Assembly (NCBI RefSeq): GCF_027596085.1
Contig: NC_072467.1
Coordinates: 27,595,082-27,659,081, forward strand
DNA: 64,000 bases
DNA from: Anoplopoma fimbria
Lineage: Eukaryota; Chordata; Actinopteri; Perciformes; Anoplopomatidae
Reading direction: 5' to 3'
In this document: positions 12,791 to 59,048 of the stretch, piece by piece
Layout: every line of letters begins with the position of its first letter
Position numbering within the stretch: position 1 is the first letter of the stretch
The notes under the pieces: generated by a model
What the model was told of the DNA's origin: nothing
What the model saw: only the letters and a program-made list of their open reading frames with translations
The model's database searches: none
Program-made: the position numbers and the translations under genes

Positions 12791-12860
12791 AAGGGCCAGC
12801 TGCTGCCTTTTCCCCAAACACGACTTGACATGCGGGGGGGTCCGGGGAGTCGTGCATGGA

Positions 12861-13575
12861 GCTCTGATGGGGGTCGTGGAGAGACAGACTGCTCTCAGCT
12901 TTCAATTACAACATTTAAATGGTGACTGTTCAGTCTGACTGAGGAGATGGAGGGAAACAGGAAACTGAAAGTTGATTAATTGTTTTATTATTACGAGGAA
13001 GGTGCTCTGAGGTCACAAAAAAGTGTTTTGTAAGGGTGTAGCTCGTTTGGATCAGTTGTATGATGGATACGGCTCAGCAAGTTGTCTTTGTTCCGCCAAG
13101 ATCCAAGAGGTTCTGCAAAGAAACCTTCTGGGGTGTCATGTTTTCACCCAGAGTCCCCTCTGGAGGTTCTCTACAGAAACGTTCCACCTTCTAAGGGTGC
13201 TGACAAGAACTCCCACCCTTAAGGGATGCTTTATGTAGAACCCTTAAGGGTCGTGGTTGATGTGGGGTACCACAACAATCGTGGTTCACAATTGTAGTTT
13301 TTTGGGTTATGTCTGGTTAAGTCTGGTTTTTGGGGGTTCCGTTTCAACACCAATGCTTTCAACAATCTTTCAAAAACTGGTCTGATGGAGGTTGTGGAGA
13401 GGCAGACTGCTCTGAGCGTTCAATTACGAAATCCAAATGGTGACTGTTAAGTCTGACTGAAGAGATGGAGGGAAACAGGAAACCTAAAGTGGTTCAGGTT
13501 TTTTTTTGTTACTACAAGGAAGGTTCTCTTAGAAAACAAATAAAAGTGTGTTGCAGCTCGTTTGGACCATTTGTT
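12861..13575 (+). repeat. Local duplication: about 12861-13053 and 13380-13575
   Basis: Both copies share GACTGCTCT, TCAATTAC, AATGGTGACTGTT, AGTCTGACTGA, GAGATGGAGGGAAACAGGAA, AAGGAAGGT and GCAGCTCGTTTGGA-type stretches in the same order, offset by about 520 bp. Between them lies DNA rich in GGTTCT and AACCCTTAAGGG (13095-13250), itself a common fish repeat type. Confidence 0.75.
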
Positions 13576-14719
13576 TTGAGACCTGGAACGTTTCACCTCC
13601 AGGTTCAGGTCGTTTGAGTTTATGTGGACGAAGCAATCACACAAATCAAGTTCACCTACTCTAAGATCCCCGACTAGGCCTTTAAAGATAATCTAATCAC
13701 GTTTACCTGATACGTTTAAAGAACTATTGTTTTGTGGTTTGCACCCATCAGAGCTAATATCCACCAGTGAACTCCTGAGGCAGCACTTCTTTTAATAGCA
13801 TCAGGACATTAGCTTTAGTTGCGGTTTGGATGCTTGCTGAAGCTGGAGGTTCATTAAATGAACGCTAGTTTATTAACCACATGAACACAATATAAACAAT
13901 TGGCTGCTAGCGGTGCTCTATAATGAAGAAGAAGAAAAAACGAAAGAGGAGGAAGCTTTTTGAGGCAAATCTTCCCGGAAACATTTCTGAAACATTTTCC
14001 TGTGTTAAAGTGAAATGTTTATTTGAGCCATCTGACCACCTCATTTGTCTGTGAACATTTTTTGCTCTATAACATCCTAAAACTTCCTCAGATAAGAGTC
14101 ATAATCACTACGGCCGCTAGATGTTTTTGCCACTTGTACATAAACAGATTTTGGAGATTTGCTCTCCTTTGCTTTCCAACACAACCTGCAGATTTCATGA
14201 AGGCAGCAGAATTTGTGGCGTTTTCTAAAAAGTAATCTCATAACTCAGGTTTTTTCAAACGGTTCATGTTTAATGTTAAAAGAGAAGAAAAGCATCTTGA
14301 AAGTGAGAGGAAATTAATTCCAGTTTGACAGATGGAAGCCAATTAGACTCTCAGGCCGCTCGTTAAGGTGGCTGGCTGAGCCTGCTGGGTCCAAGTGTGT
14401 GTGTGTGTTTGTATTACTCATGATGTGGGGACATCTGATCACATAGTCACATTGTCGGGACTCGCCTTCGTTTTGTTGACAAAATGCAAATCCTCTTATC
14501 GTAAATCATTACATTTTAGGGTGAATACTTGTGTTAAGGTTAGTGTGAGGTTAAGTCTCCAGGAAATGAATGTGGGTCAATGCAATATCCTCATAAGTGA
14601 TGTAAACACGAACGTGGGTGTGTGTGTGTGTGTTACCTGTCCACCTTCATCGCTGTCTCCCTCAGGTCACATGATGAGATGACTGGTGTCTAACCTGATC
14701 TGACGTTTTTGTTTTTCAG

Positions 14720-38932
<24,213 letters not shown>

Positions 38933-39024
38933 TTCTGCAGCTCAGGTATGAACTCCGACACTGAGACCAACGCTTTAAAAGAACAAAACCAACAAAGTGT
39001 TCATTCAACGAATCCTCATTCACT

Positions 39025-39440
39025 GGTTTGTATGATATCTTACGGAAAAGTTACTCCTAATTCCAGCAACACGTGGTAATTTGTGCTTATTACATGCATA
39101 TAGTCTTTTCAAAATAAACTTCCATTTTCACAGGAAAGACTAGTTTGGTTTAGTCACCAAAAAGAAAACTACGAGATTATGAAAACAAAAATACTTAGTT
39201 AGGTTAAGACAACAAAACTACTTAGTTTGGTTTAGAAAAGATTGTGAAATGCTTAATTACATTTAGGCAACAAAATTAATTAAAACAACAAAAATAGTTA
39301 GGTTTTTAGAACAAATACAAAAATTGTGAAATTAATTCCATTTAGGCAACAAAACTGCTTTGGTAAATTTAAGCAACAAAAATACTTTATGTTATGATGA
39401 TGATGTGTTTTTAATAGTTGTTGGGCAACAAAAACTGGTT
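39025..39440 (+). repeat. Family B copy with degenerate tail
   Basis: TATGATATCTTACGGAAAAG, TTACATGCATATAGTCTTTT, CAAAATAAACTTCC, then decayed AGGCAACAAAACTRCTT-type units. Confidence 0.8.
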
Positions 39441-40124
39441 GAAATGATGAAATGACAAAGTTAAAAATACTTCATTAAGATAGAAGAATACTACTTATCA
39501 TCAGATTTGAATGACGTAGATTTGAAATGTAACAACACTTACTAGTCTACTGCTATGAGGACTATGACCTGATTTCCTGCCTGGTGAATTTACATATTAT
39601 ACTCTATATATTATAAGCCTTGTTTGTATCCTTGGGATCAATAGACATCTAGTTTCAGACTCCTCTCCTGTTTTCTTTGCAGAACAGAAGCTGGGATCAA
39701 TAACAGCTGGGACGGGAGACGCTCATAGGAGGTGTTGGCATCATGAACTACATTGGACTGACTCTTCTCCAACTCTGAATCTGTTTGTCTCTGTCTGATT
39801 GATTTATATTCAGCTGCACTAAATCCAGTTCTGGTTTCCAGTCCACCAATATGTTCCAGAAATATCACGACTCTGGAGCTCCATGCTAAAAAAATGACAT
39901 TTTGGACATAGCTAAACGTCAAAATGTTCTAATGCACTACACCGTTAATGTTTTCAGAGGATTTCCTACATTAAAGGCCACCATTGATATCAACAGTAAT
40001 ATTCAGAATGCTGTAAAAATGTACTTTCAGATACTTTATACCTTCTGCAGACAAATAATACATAACAATGAGCAATTTATTTGATTTTATTTGAAATTAA
40101 TAGTGCACCAAACAAGCATAATTC

Positions 40125-40280
40125 ATCATATTATATTATATTATATTATTATATTATATTATATTATATTATAATTATATTATATTTTATTATATTTTAT
40201 TATATTTTATTATATTTTATTATATTTTATTATAATAAAATAAAATAAATTATATTATGTCATATTATATTATTTAATAT
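40125..40280 (+). repeat. (TTATA)n-type AT repeat
   Basis: ATTATATTATATTA and TTTTATTATA units. Confidence 0.9.
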
Positions 40281-41269
40281 ATTTTATCCATATTGAAAAA
40301 AAGAGATCGCCCAGTATTGTCCCCATTTATTGCCCTAACCTTGCTCCACTGTTGGCCTCCACTCTGATTAATGTTAATAAGATCCGTGTGGCAGCAGCTG
40401 GCAGCTCTTTATCCCACCGTTCATGTGTAACCAGATGTTAACAGGACGCGGTAATGGTTCTGTGTTGAAGGCGCACTGAGAACAGTTTAATGACACTGTG
40501 GTGATAAAGTGGTTATCAGACTCTGACAATTTCCTGAGACTAAGATTAGCTCTGAATAAAAACGACATACTGTATATTAATAGGAAGATGGGAGGATTTA
40601 CAGCTGGCAATTATTACTGCTTCAGGTTAGCAGCACTGCTAATTTAAGCCAACTGATTTGTGTAGCAACTAAATGAAGTTTTTTCAGATGAAACAGTTGG
40701 TAAACTGCTGAAACACGTTTGTTTACGGTTACCTAATACGTTTGTTGAGCAATTTAAACATGACACCAAAAGACGTACATCACAATGGTCCAAAGCCAAC
40801 ACGCTGTCAAGTCAAATACATTTTAAAGATTTTTGCCCTTAACATGTTACCCAGCTGGATAACTGTGACTGACTGTAAATATGTTTAAACTTCTCGTGTA
40901 AAATGTAAAAAGGTTGGTTTAAAAAAAACAAAAAATGACACACAATTTATGTGTACATTAGTGGCTCTTTATACTTAAACAGTTTAGACTTTTGAATCCT
41001 GTAACTGCAGGTACAGAGTCATTTTTGAAACACTTCATTTGGCTTTCCTGTAGTTTCTGCTGTCGTTGGTGCTTTTGTGTTCGTCCTCAGTGCTAAATGT
41101 ATTTCAATGTGTGTGTAGTAAAGTTATTTTTCATAAAATAGATGTGTGAGCTTTATGTTTGTAATGATATGAATATGATTCAGTATAAATGTGTGTAGTA
41201 ATTTATGCTTTAATTCAATATGTAAAATTCTAATTTGCTCCATTGATACCAGAAGTTCTACCTCTCCTC

Positions 41270-41525
41270 CTCAAAGGAGAACAAAGGTCAAAGGTCAAGT
41301 TTGGGAGGAGTTTAGTGACTTGTTGGTTTGTTTGGTCTGTTTGTCAGCAGAATTATGGAAAAACTGATGGACGAATTTTCTTGAAACTTAATGGAAGTGT
41401 TTGGCATCGACCCAAGAAGAACTGATTACATTTTGGAGAGGATTCCAATTATGGGGCGGATCCAAAAAATATTTTTCACTTTCGTTAACTTTGTGAGAAA
41501 GGTCACGGCCTTGGCAGAGGTTTAT
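41270..41525 (+). repeat. Family D copy
   Basis: TTTGTCAGCAGAATTATGGA, TTTTCTTGAAACTTAATGGA, GGGGCGGATCC, CACTTTCGTTAACTTTGTGA and GGCCTTGGCAGAGG. Confidence 0.7.
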
Positions 41526-42059
41526 TTGTTTATTCAGAATATCCCCATTAGCTAATGCTATCAGCTAATATATAACACATCACATGATAAACAAGAGATG
41601 CATTGATATACATAAAATACGTTACAACCAGAACAAGTCAACGCTGTACATAAGTATAGTAATATTTAAAATCCATATTTGGATGATGTTCAAAACAAAG
41701 AGAATTAAATAGATTTAGATGATGTGAAAGTTAATTCTACAACTCATACGAAGTGAAACATGAATATTAAAAACAAGCAGAGTTATTACTCCTTCTATTC
41801 AGTTTTTCATCTACAAATAAATGCATTTATTTATATTTTAAGGAAAATGTATTTTTTTATATTAAGGGATAAATTATTCAAGGTCTTTATGGAACTGTAT
41901 TAAAAAAACAAATCAATAAGTTAGACCATGGACGAGGCACCACAATATCACCGTTACCGGAAAACCTGGTGTCTGCTTTCTCTGATTACCGCTCTATTTC
42001 TAATAAATAAATAAATAAAATATTAAATCTACTTAAATCAATGCCTCATGATCCACTTA

Positions 42060-42265
42060 TCTTAGATCACTGAGTAACTATAGAGGACTAGAAGGGCAGC
42101 AGAGGCCTCAGCCAAGACTGATCCCTACCACAAATGTAATGCAGTGCTACACCCTTCCACCAAATTTAATGAAAATATCCAGACTTTAGTTGTTCCGTAA
42201 TCCTGCTGATAAACAGACAAACAAACCAAACGGAAAAACATAACCTCCTTCACAGAGACAATAAA
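42060..42265 (-). repeat. Family D copy, minus orientation
   Basis: The reverse complement reads TGTTTATCAGCAGGATTACG, TTAAATTTGGTGGAAGGGTG and CAGTCTTGGCTGAGGCC. Confidence 0.65.
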
Positions 42266-43292
42266 GAAACAAATAACACTGAGAGGTTTCACCAGCAACA
42301 GTTACGCTGCTATAGGAAATCATATCACAAAACTCTAATTAAAGAATAACTTTCCATTCACGCTGTATCTATTATCTATATCTATTATATATTGTATTTT
42401 CCTTTTTTTAATTAAATCAGTGGAGCCTTCTCACTTACATCCAGCCACAATCAACAACTAGATAACATGTTGTTGACTGAAGGGAAGCTGCACTCTCTCA
42501 TCTAGTGTTATTGATTAATTAGAGCCAGGACAACCTTTGAAACAGGTCCGTTTGTGCAGTGCATGCTGGGTAAGTGGCTTTTGAGCAGTGGGACGTGTGC
42601 AGCGATGGCTCAACTGGTTGGACTGGTTTATTTGGGAACTGATCTGGCTGCAGCAGAGAGGCGTGCTCACACAGAGGTAAGGCTGCTCGAACAACAAACT
42701 ACTGACTTCATGAATACTTACAAAGTAGAAAAGTACGAGTTCATTTACAGCAGGGGTTTTGTACATGGTTTGGTCAGCCAGGATCAACGTTTAGGCTTTC
42801 ACTCTTGATCTTTTAAAGCCTACAAAGTTATTTTATTCCTATCTTTATCCTTATTTCTGTGCAGGGATCAGCTCATAGGTTCTCACTCTTTGGGTTTGAA
42901 CGTCTCTTGTGGTCTCTTGATATTCACAAAAGGTCACATTTTAGCATAAAATATCTTTGCTTCCTCTATGTTCTTAAAGATGAAATATAAAGAAATGCCA
43001 GAGTCACAATACCGTGACGGCTGGACGACTCTTACTGCTGGGGCTCGTGAGATTTTGGGAAAAACATAGAGAGAGAGTCAAGGGTCACATGGGTGAAAGT
43101 CCTTGGACGAGTTTGTTTAACTGAGAAGCAAAGAGCTTTAATCTGCTGCTCCGCTATTGATTGTTTAAATATCATTATATGTTATGTGTAACAAAATAAT
43201 CGTAACTAGTCATTTGGATCATTTTATCTGATGCATTTTATCAGTGTTTGTACTGGGAAGTTGATTTCTCTTAATAAAAAAAGTATTATTTA

Positions 43293-43600
43293 CAGACGTC
43301 TCTTTCCCAATCTAAGTCTATGGGGAAAGTTTTTTTTTCTTTATTGACAAAACATAATATACAGGTAAAATATTTGACTTGCAGAAAAAATGAAGGTTGT
43401 ATAACACACATACACACAAATTATAATATTAAAGGTGAATTATGTTGCAAAAGAAAAAAAAGCGCAGTAACAGACGTCTCTTTTACAATCGAAGTCTATA
43501 GGGAGAAGTTTTTGTTTTCGTTATTGACAAAATGTAAAATACAGGTAATAACACACATAATAACAAGATTTAAGGACAATTATGTTGCAATTTTTTGGGG
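43293..43600 (+). repeat. Local tandem duplication, about 176-bp period
   Basis: ACAGACGTCTCTTT, AAGTCTATRGGGA, ATTGACAAAA and ATACAGGTAA recur in the same order in 43293-43465 and 43469-43600. Confidence 0.8.
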
Positions 43601-43930
43601 GAAAAAGTATTTTGGGGCTCCATAGAATCACATGACGGACACAGTAGTTGTATTTCCACCGTTTGGCCACTAATTGTATAATTTATTTATTTCTAGTAGG
43701 CAGGACTCAGCCGGAGAAAGGTCATGTCAAATACTTAAAATGTGACGACCATTGTTGGATTGTTTGTTGTTGTCAATCAAATCTGATCAAACCAGATCCA
43801 ACACAATCCTGATGAAGCAGGTTTTCAGACTTTTTTAACCATTAAATATATATACCTAAAGATACTTTATTTTGATTTTGATTGCTGCCATTTAGTTATG
43901 AATATTTAAAGTTGCAGTGTGTAGAATACG

Positions 43931-43946
43931 GCGCCATCTAGTGGTG
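43931..43946 (-). promoter_or_regulatory. CTCF-like core motif
   Basis: On the minus strand CACCACTAGATGGCGC fits the CTCF core. It sits about 400 bp upstream of the proposed urah 5' exon. Confidence 0.35.
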
Positions 43947-44324
43947 AAGTTTCAGATCGCAGATTGCAACTTCACCATATGTGAAAAACGTGAAGAATGC
44001 AAAAACGTGAATAACCCAAATCTAGAGTCAGTGTTTGGTTTGTCCGTTCAGGGCTACCGTAGAAACATCGGGGACTCCATAAAGAAGAGTAGATGTAGAT
44101 ATAAAGATATAAACAGCTCATTCTAAGGTAATGAAAACACAAGGATGCTTATTTTCAGGTGATTAAACACAAAAGAAAACATACTTATTAATATTTTATT
44201 CCATTTCTGCCAATAAATCCCCCTAAATGTTTGACATTCTACATTTAATGTTATTGAGAAGAACCTTTAATTTAATAATTGTCATTCATGAAGGCCTGAC
44301 CTTCAGTCTCTATAACTGAAAGTC

Positions 44325-47300
44325 ATGCAGGTAAAGCTCCACCTGTCCTCACCTGTCCTCACCTGTCCTCTCCTGTCCTCACCTGTCCTCTCCTGTCCTC
44401 TCCTGTCCTCTCCTGTCCTCTCCCATCCTCTCCTGTCCTCTCCTGTCCTCACCTGTCCTCTCCTGTCCTCACCTGTCCTCTCCTCCTGTCCTCACCTGTC
44501 CTCCTGTCCTCTCCCGTCCTGTCCTCTCCCGTCCTCTCCTGTCCTCTCCTGTCCTCACCTGTCCTCTCCCTGTCCTCTCCTGTCCTCTCCCTGTCCTCAC
44601 CTGTCCTCTCCCGTCCTCACCTGTCCTCACCTGTCCTCTCCTGTCCTCACCTGTCCTCACCCGTCCTCCTCCCTGTCCTCTCCTGTCCTCCCTCTCCTGT
44701 CCTCACCTGTCCTCACCTGTCCTCACCTGTCCTCTCCTGTCCTCTCCCGTCCTCACCTGTCCTCACCTGTCCTCTCCTGTCCTCTCCTGTCCTCTCCTGT
44801 CCTCTCCTGTCCTCTCCTCCCTCCTCTCCTCTCCTGTCCTCACCTGTCCTCACCTGTCCTCACCTGTCCTCTCCCTGTCCTCTCCTGTCCTCTCCCATCC
44901 TCCTGTCCTCTCCTGTCCTCACCTGTCCTCTCCTGTCCTCACCTGTCCTCACCCCTCCTCTCCTGTCCTCACCTGTCCTCTCCTGTCCTCACCTGTCCTC
45001 ACCTGTCCTCACCTGTCCTCTCCTGTCCTCACCTGTCCTCACCTGTCCTCACCTCCTCTCCTGTCCTCACCTGTCCTCACCTGTCCTCTCCTGTCCTCAC
45101 CTGTCCTCACCCCTCACCTCCTCTCCTGTCCCTCCTCCCTGTCCTCACCTGTCCTCACCTGTCCTCTCCTCACCTGTCCTCACCTGTCCTCTCCTGTCCT
45201 CTCCTGTCCTCTCCTGTCCTCACCTGTCCTCACCTGTCCCTGTCCTCTCCTGTCCTCTCCTCACCTGTCCTCTCCTGTCCTCCTGTCCTCACCTGTCCTG
45301 TCCTCTCCTGTCCTCTCTCCCTGTCCTCTCCTGTCCTCTCCTGTCCTCACCTGTCCTCACCTGTCCTCACCTGTCCTCACCTGTCCTCTCCTGTCCTCTC
45401 CTGTCCTCACCTGTCCTCTCCTGTCCTCACCTGTCCTCTCCTGTCCTCTCCTGTCCTCACCTGTCCTCTCCCTCTCCCGTCCTCACCTGTCCTCACCTGT
45501 CCTCACCTGTCCTCTCCTGTCCTCTCCCGTCCTCACCTGTCCTCTCCTGTCCTCTCCTGTCCTCTCCTGTCCTCTCCCGTCCTGCAGATCATGGCAGCAG
45601 CAGAGTCCAGCCCTCTGACCACTCACGTGCTGAACACCGGAGACGGCGTCCCGGCGGCCAGGATGGCCCTCAGCCTCCACCGGCTCGACTCCAAGCAGAT
45701 GATCTGGAGCATGCTGACCGTCGGGTAGGTGGGGTTCGAACCCACGGACTAAATACATGACTGAAAATGATTATTTAAATGTAATAAGTATTGAATTTGT
45801 ATTTCTAGAGAGAAGTTTTAGCCGTTTTCCCATTCACTTCAATGCAATTATTTTATTTATTTATCTTTTAACATGTGAATAGGGTAAAACTTTGAACTAT
45901 TAGTTTTCACCACGAAACTTTCCCAGCTTATATGTTACAATTTTTTTGTATTACAAGTTTTCTGAAATGTTTTGTTTAAATATGCAAATTAGGCAATACC
46001 TTATCAAATATGTGCACATTTTCATACATTTCCTGAACATAAATCTGAACATTGGATAAATCTAGATTCAAAATTCTTGTTTCATTTTGTTGACATATTA
46101 GAGACAAAGGTTTTTACAAAGGGAAGTTTGGTGTATGTAAGAGCTACTGAAGTGGAGATTTCTGGATCAGAGTCTGAGAAAAAACTCATTTAGAGAAAAC
46201 GTCCTTTAAAGATATGTTTAGTTAAATTACATACATGTTGAAGACACTACAGGTGAATAGGGTAAAAAAAATAACTAATAGATATCAACATGAAACTTCA
46301 CCAGCTGATTACTGACATTAAGATGATTCATTTTTGTATTACAAGTTTTATGAAATGTTATGTTTAAATATGCAAATGAGGCATTATCTAATGGTAACTT
46401 TGGTGAATTTAGGAGAAATTTACAGACGCAAACAGAGAAAGTAATAAAATAAATGTTTTCTTTCCACTAGTCTGAAATAATCTCAAAGTGCATTAAAACA
46501 ATGTTTCTACCTGCTGTTTCTTCCCTTGATGATATTTTTAGGACAACAAATGAAGATGGCCGCTGCTCAGGACTCATCGGCCGAGAAGCGTTGGTCCCCG
46601 GCATGTACAAGCTTCGCTTTGAGACGGGTTCATACTGGGAGAATCTGAACCAGACCTCCTTTTACCCGTATGTAGAGGTGAGCTTCAGGATGCTGTGTGG
46701 ATCTGTAGCACCTTTCATTAAAATGATCATATTTTAAAGTGCAACCATTTACAGTGTGGTTTTGATGTAGCAAATAAGCAAAGTATAAATATTGATTTAA
46801 AATTGAATTAAAGAAAATTAATTTAAAAAATGTATTTTTAGAGTTTAAGGGGTGAGGAAGGGGCCTTGTCGTTGTTGATGTTGTTGTTTTATAAATGAAG
46901 ATGATTATTTATGTGTAAATGTGATAAACATTATGTTCATTATTTAAATTGTTTAAGTTATAGAAAGGGCTATGACCTGATAGTGGGTTCTTCTGCCTTC
47001 CCCTTTTGGAACATATAACATTTGTTTATTTAAAATGTGCTGTGTATGTTTACTGTTCATTTTATTGGTTAGTCTATTTTTTGGTACATGTTAATTTTTT
47101 TTAATATATAAATAAATAACTAAATAAATGCATCTGATCTGTTAGCGATGCAAGAAGCCAGCACTGGAAATGATAATATTACAGTCACCAGATAATTAAT
47201 AATTCACAAATATTATATATATATTATTTAAAAATGACATTCTAAATAAAACAACAAGTTCACTCCTGGTTTACCAAACTGGTTTATAAAGGAATTAATA

Positions 47301-47974
47301 GAAGAACAGGTTCTTAAAGGAAGTAATTTTATAGTTAAAGATCTTTATTGTTATTTTTATACTTAAAAGTTATAAATTATTGCAGATACATCCTGTCAAA
47401 AGATGATTTTCTCTCTTGCAGATGTAAATCTTTACAAAAGGTTCACATATATAGAGTTTTACTTGGAAATAATTTACTAAAACAGATGTAAGCACTTTTA
47501 TCCTGCATGTTTATGGAAACACTTTAGATTTTACCAGTTTATCACCACAAGGTGTCGCCAAATCTGACAAATCCAACAAATCCTCAGGATTAAGATTTAA
47601 AGGGACAGTTTAATAAAAAATCTTTTTTGAAAAAATCATAAAATAGCATAAAAATCACTCAAGTAAGAGTAAAATAATATTTATCTTTGATTTTGGGCTG
47701 AACTGTCCATTTAAGAATGTTTTAAATTCTTGTTTGTGACTCTTTATTTGCAATGAGAGATTATTATGGTATGGATTCAAATGTTGAACACTTGTCAGCT
47801 TGACATTCATTCTGTAACTTGATTTTTCATCAACTTTGTAGCTCTCTGTTTGTATTCATTGCATGTTTCTCTGCGTGTTTCCAGGTTGTGTTTACCATCA
47901 CCGACCCGGAGCAGAGGTTCCACGTCCCTCTGCTGATGAGCCGGTTCTCCTACAGCACCTACAGAGGAAGCTGA
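44325..47974 (+). CDS. urah: 5-hydroxyisourate hydrolase
   Basis: It hydrolyses 5-hydroxyisourate, made by urate oxidase, to OHCU on the way to allantoin; the enzyme is usually peroxisomal. Firm coding exons are 45588-45724 (ATG 45591), 46542-46677 and 47885-47974, phases 2 and 0, giving 119 residues. Family marks are THVLN near the N-terminus (active-site His), [29 protein letters not shown] and the C-terminal signature YRGS. It is very close to the zebrafish enzyme I remember ([13 protein letters not shown]). A tiny upstream exon may exist: ATGCAG|GTAAAG at 44325-44330 would add Met-Gln-Ile in frame. No clear peroxisomal N-terminal signal (PTS2) is visible in these exons. Intact and probably active. 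Confidence 0.92.
44335..45586 (+). repeat. 1.25-kb decamer array (TCCTSWCCTG type) before urah
   Basis: Over a hundred ~10-bp units alternating CTCACCTGTC and CTCTCCTGTC, with some CCCGTC and CCCATC variants. It ends at GTCCTGCAG, the acceptor of the main urah exon. Because the unit lacks stops in all plus-strand frames, a long open frame runs through it by default. Confidence 0.97.
45591..45724 (+). CDS. urah: urah exon with main start codon
   Basis: Encodes [20 protein letters not shown] followed by [19 protein letters not shown] and SMLTVG (last codon split). The acceptor is CTGCAG|ATC and the donor GTCGG|GTAGGT, phase 2. Confidence 0.92.
45820..46450 (+). repeat. Duplicated repeat in a urah intron
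   Basis: GAATAGGGTAAAA, TTGTATTACAAGTTTT, TGAAATGTT and GTTTAAATATGCAAAT occur in order at 45885-46010 and again at 46256-46390. Confidence 0.75.
46542..46677 (+). CDS. urah: urah middle exon
   Basis: Encodes [36 protein letters not shown] and QTSFYPYVE; 136 bp, donor GAG|GTGAGC. It includes the conserved YKLRFETG strand. Confidence 0.93.
46678..47884 (+). other. urah: urah last intron
   Basis: AT-rich, with no exon or clear repeat family; CACCACAAGGTGTCGCC near 47544 is a weak CTCF-like match. Confidence 0.6.
47885..47974 (+). CDS. urah: urah last coding exon
   Basis: Encodes [20 protein letters not shown] and FSYSTYRGS, then TGA. The acceptor is GTGTTTCCAG. Confidence 0.95.
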   Translation, partial: VVFTITDPEQRFHVPLLMSRFSYSTYRGS

Positions 47975-48119
47975 GCTCAGAGGACGACCGGCTGCAGCTT
48001 CAACACTCCAGCGATGGAGAGACAGAGACAGAGAGTAGATTTATTGCAAATGTTGGGGTGATATGAGCATTTTAATCCTCATCATCTTTAATTTAAGTGC
48101 ATTTTTCATTGTGACTGAC

Positions 48120-48125
48120 ATTAAA
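48120..48125 (+). terminator. urah: Poly(A) signal ATTAAA for urah
   Basis: ATTAAA lies about 145 bp after the stop codon, followed by a GT-rich stretch (ATGTCCTGTGT). Confidence 0.6.
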
Positions 48126-49080
48126 AGTTTTACAGAATATGTCCTGTGTATCAATACAAAGAGTGTAAGCAGCTGAAAATACAGCTGAAATGATTGGTTG
48201 ATTAGATTGTTCTATTTCAATTTGTTTTAATAATTATTTGAAGACATTTTATTTATTATATTCCTTTATTCCTTTATTGATCCCCATGGGGGAAATTCAA
48301 GTGTTGCAGCTGCTCAACTACACAGACAGACAATAAATACACATACTATACAACATTTCCAGCAGAAATGCCAAATATTTACTGGTTTAAGTTTCTTCAC
48401 TGTCTTGTATTATAGTAAATAAAAAATATAGGTTTTTTTGACTGTTGATCAGACTAAACAAGCAATTTGAAGACTTAACCATTAGCTGTGGGGAATTTGT
48501 ATGGATGTTTTCCACTATTATTTAACTATTTGATTTATGTATAAGAATAATTCACGTTTTAATAAATGTATTTATTTATTAATTAATAAGGAGAAAAAAA
48601 GTAATTGTCAGATTAATCAACTATGAAAATAAAACATACTTTTGTAACAAAAATAATTACAATGTGATAAAATTGTCCTGTTTTTTATTTTGTATTCATT
48701 ATTTGTGTCTTACATACTCTATATTTACTTTTAATTCTTCTCACAAACATTGATGCATTTTTTATATTTTATTCAACTGTTGAATTATGTCATCTTTGAG
48801 TGTTATAATCAAATATATAAATGGGGAAAAGCAGGGTCATTGCATGTTTTGGTAACAGTTACATGAGCGCTGTAGAACGCATTGGAGTGAGCGTCATTCT
48901 GTCTCAGCCAATCAGAGAGAAGGAGTGCTGCGAGGACCCAGTGTGGTCCTCACCAATGCCTGAATGTAATAAAGTAATTATAAGGAGAATTAAATTAATT
49001 AAATGCGTCACATTTGATATTTACAACATCCTCTCGCATAATCACGCTTTTTAAGATGTTAATATATTTTCTAATTAACA
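48126..49080. other. urah-afg3l1 intergenic region
   Basis: AT-rich. TTTATTGATCCCCATGGGGG followed by AAATTCAAGTGTTGCAGC (about 48262-48305) looks like a fish retroelement tail. CAGCCAATCAG (about 48905) is a possible CCAAT box. No gene seen. Confidence 0.55.
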
Positions 49081-49186
49081 CGTATATTTATTTTTGTAAC
49101 ATTTCCAGACAGGCGTTCTGAGCGGACCCCTCTCGGGCTTTTACATCATCCTCTCGTTGACATTTCACGTTATTCAATAACACGCC

Positions 49187-49210
49187 ATGGCGTCCAGGAC
49201 GGGATACTAA
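49187..49210 (+). promoter_or_regulatory. Possible uORF in afg3l1 5' leader
   Basis: GCCATGGCG opens a 7-codon frame (MASRTGY) ending TAA, 45 bases before the main ATG. It has G at -3 and +4. It matters only if transcription starts upstream of 49187. Confidence 0.4.
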
Positions 49211-49255
49211 GCCGTAAAGCTCCGTGTTTTTGGGGACTGAAAGAACCGGGGGAGG

Positions 49256-59048
<9,793 letters not shown>

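Larger units (their letters stand above)
38933..44324. other. RALY-like 3' UTR and intergenic region before urah
   Basis: Contains family B (39025-39440), an ATTAT-type run (40125-40280), a complex non-repetitive stretch at about 40310-40625, two family D copies, and a duplication at 43293-43600. No gene is supported. The RALY-like poly(A) site could not be placed. Confidence 0.55.

Noticed and set aside
42554..42808. 84-codon frame beginning CAGTGCATGCTGGGTAAG
   Set aside because: No homology recognised; nearby motif CATGCTGGG is common in fish non-coding DNA.
44325..45728. 467-codon open frame, Ser/Pro/Cys/Leu-rich, running into urah
   Set aside because: The decamer unit has no stop in any plus-strand frame, so openness carries no information; only the final 45 codons are real coding sequence.
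45728..45748. GTGGGGTTCGAACCCAC, a perfect tRNA T-arm
   Set aside because: The rest of a tRNA would overlap the urah exon and no D or anticodon arm is present; isolated coincidence or remnant.
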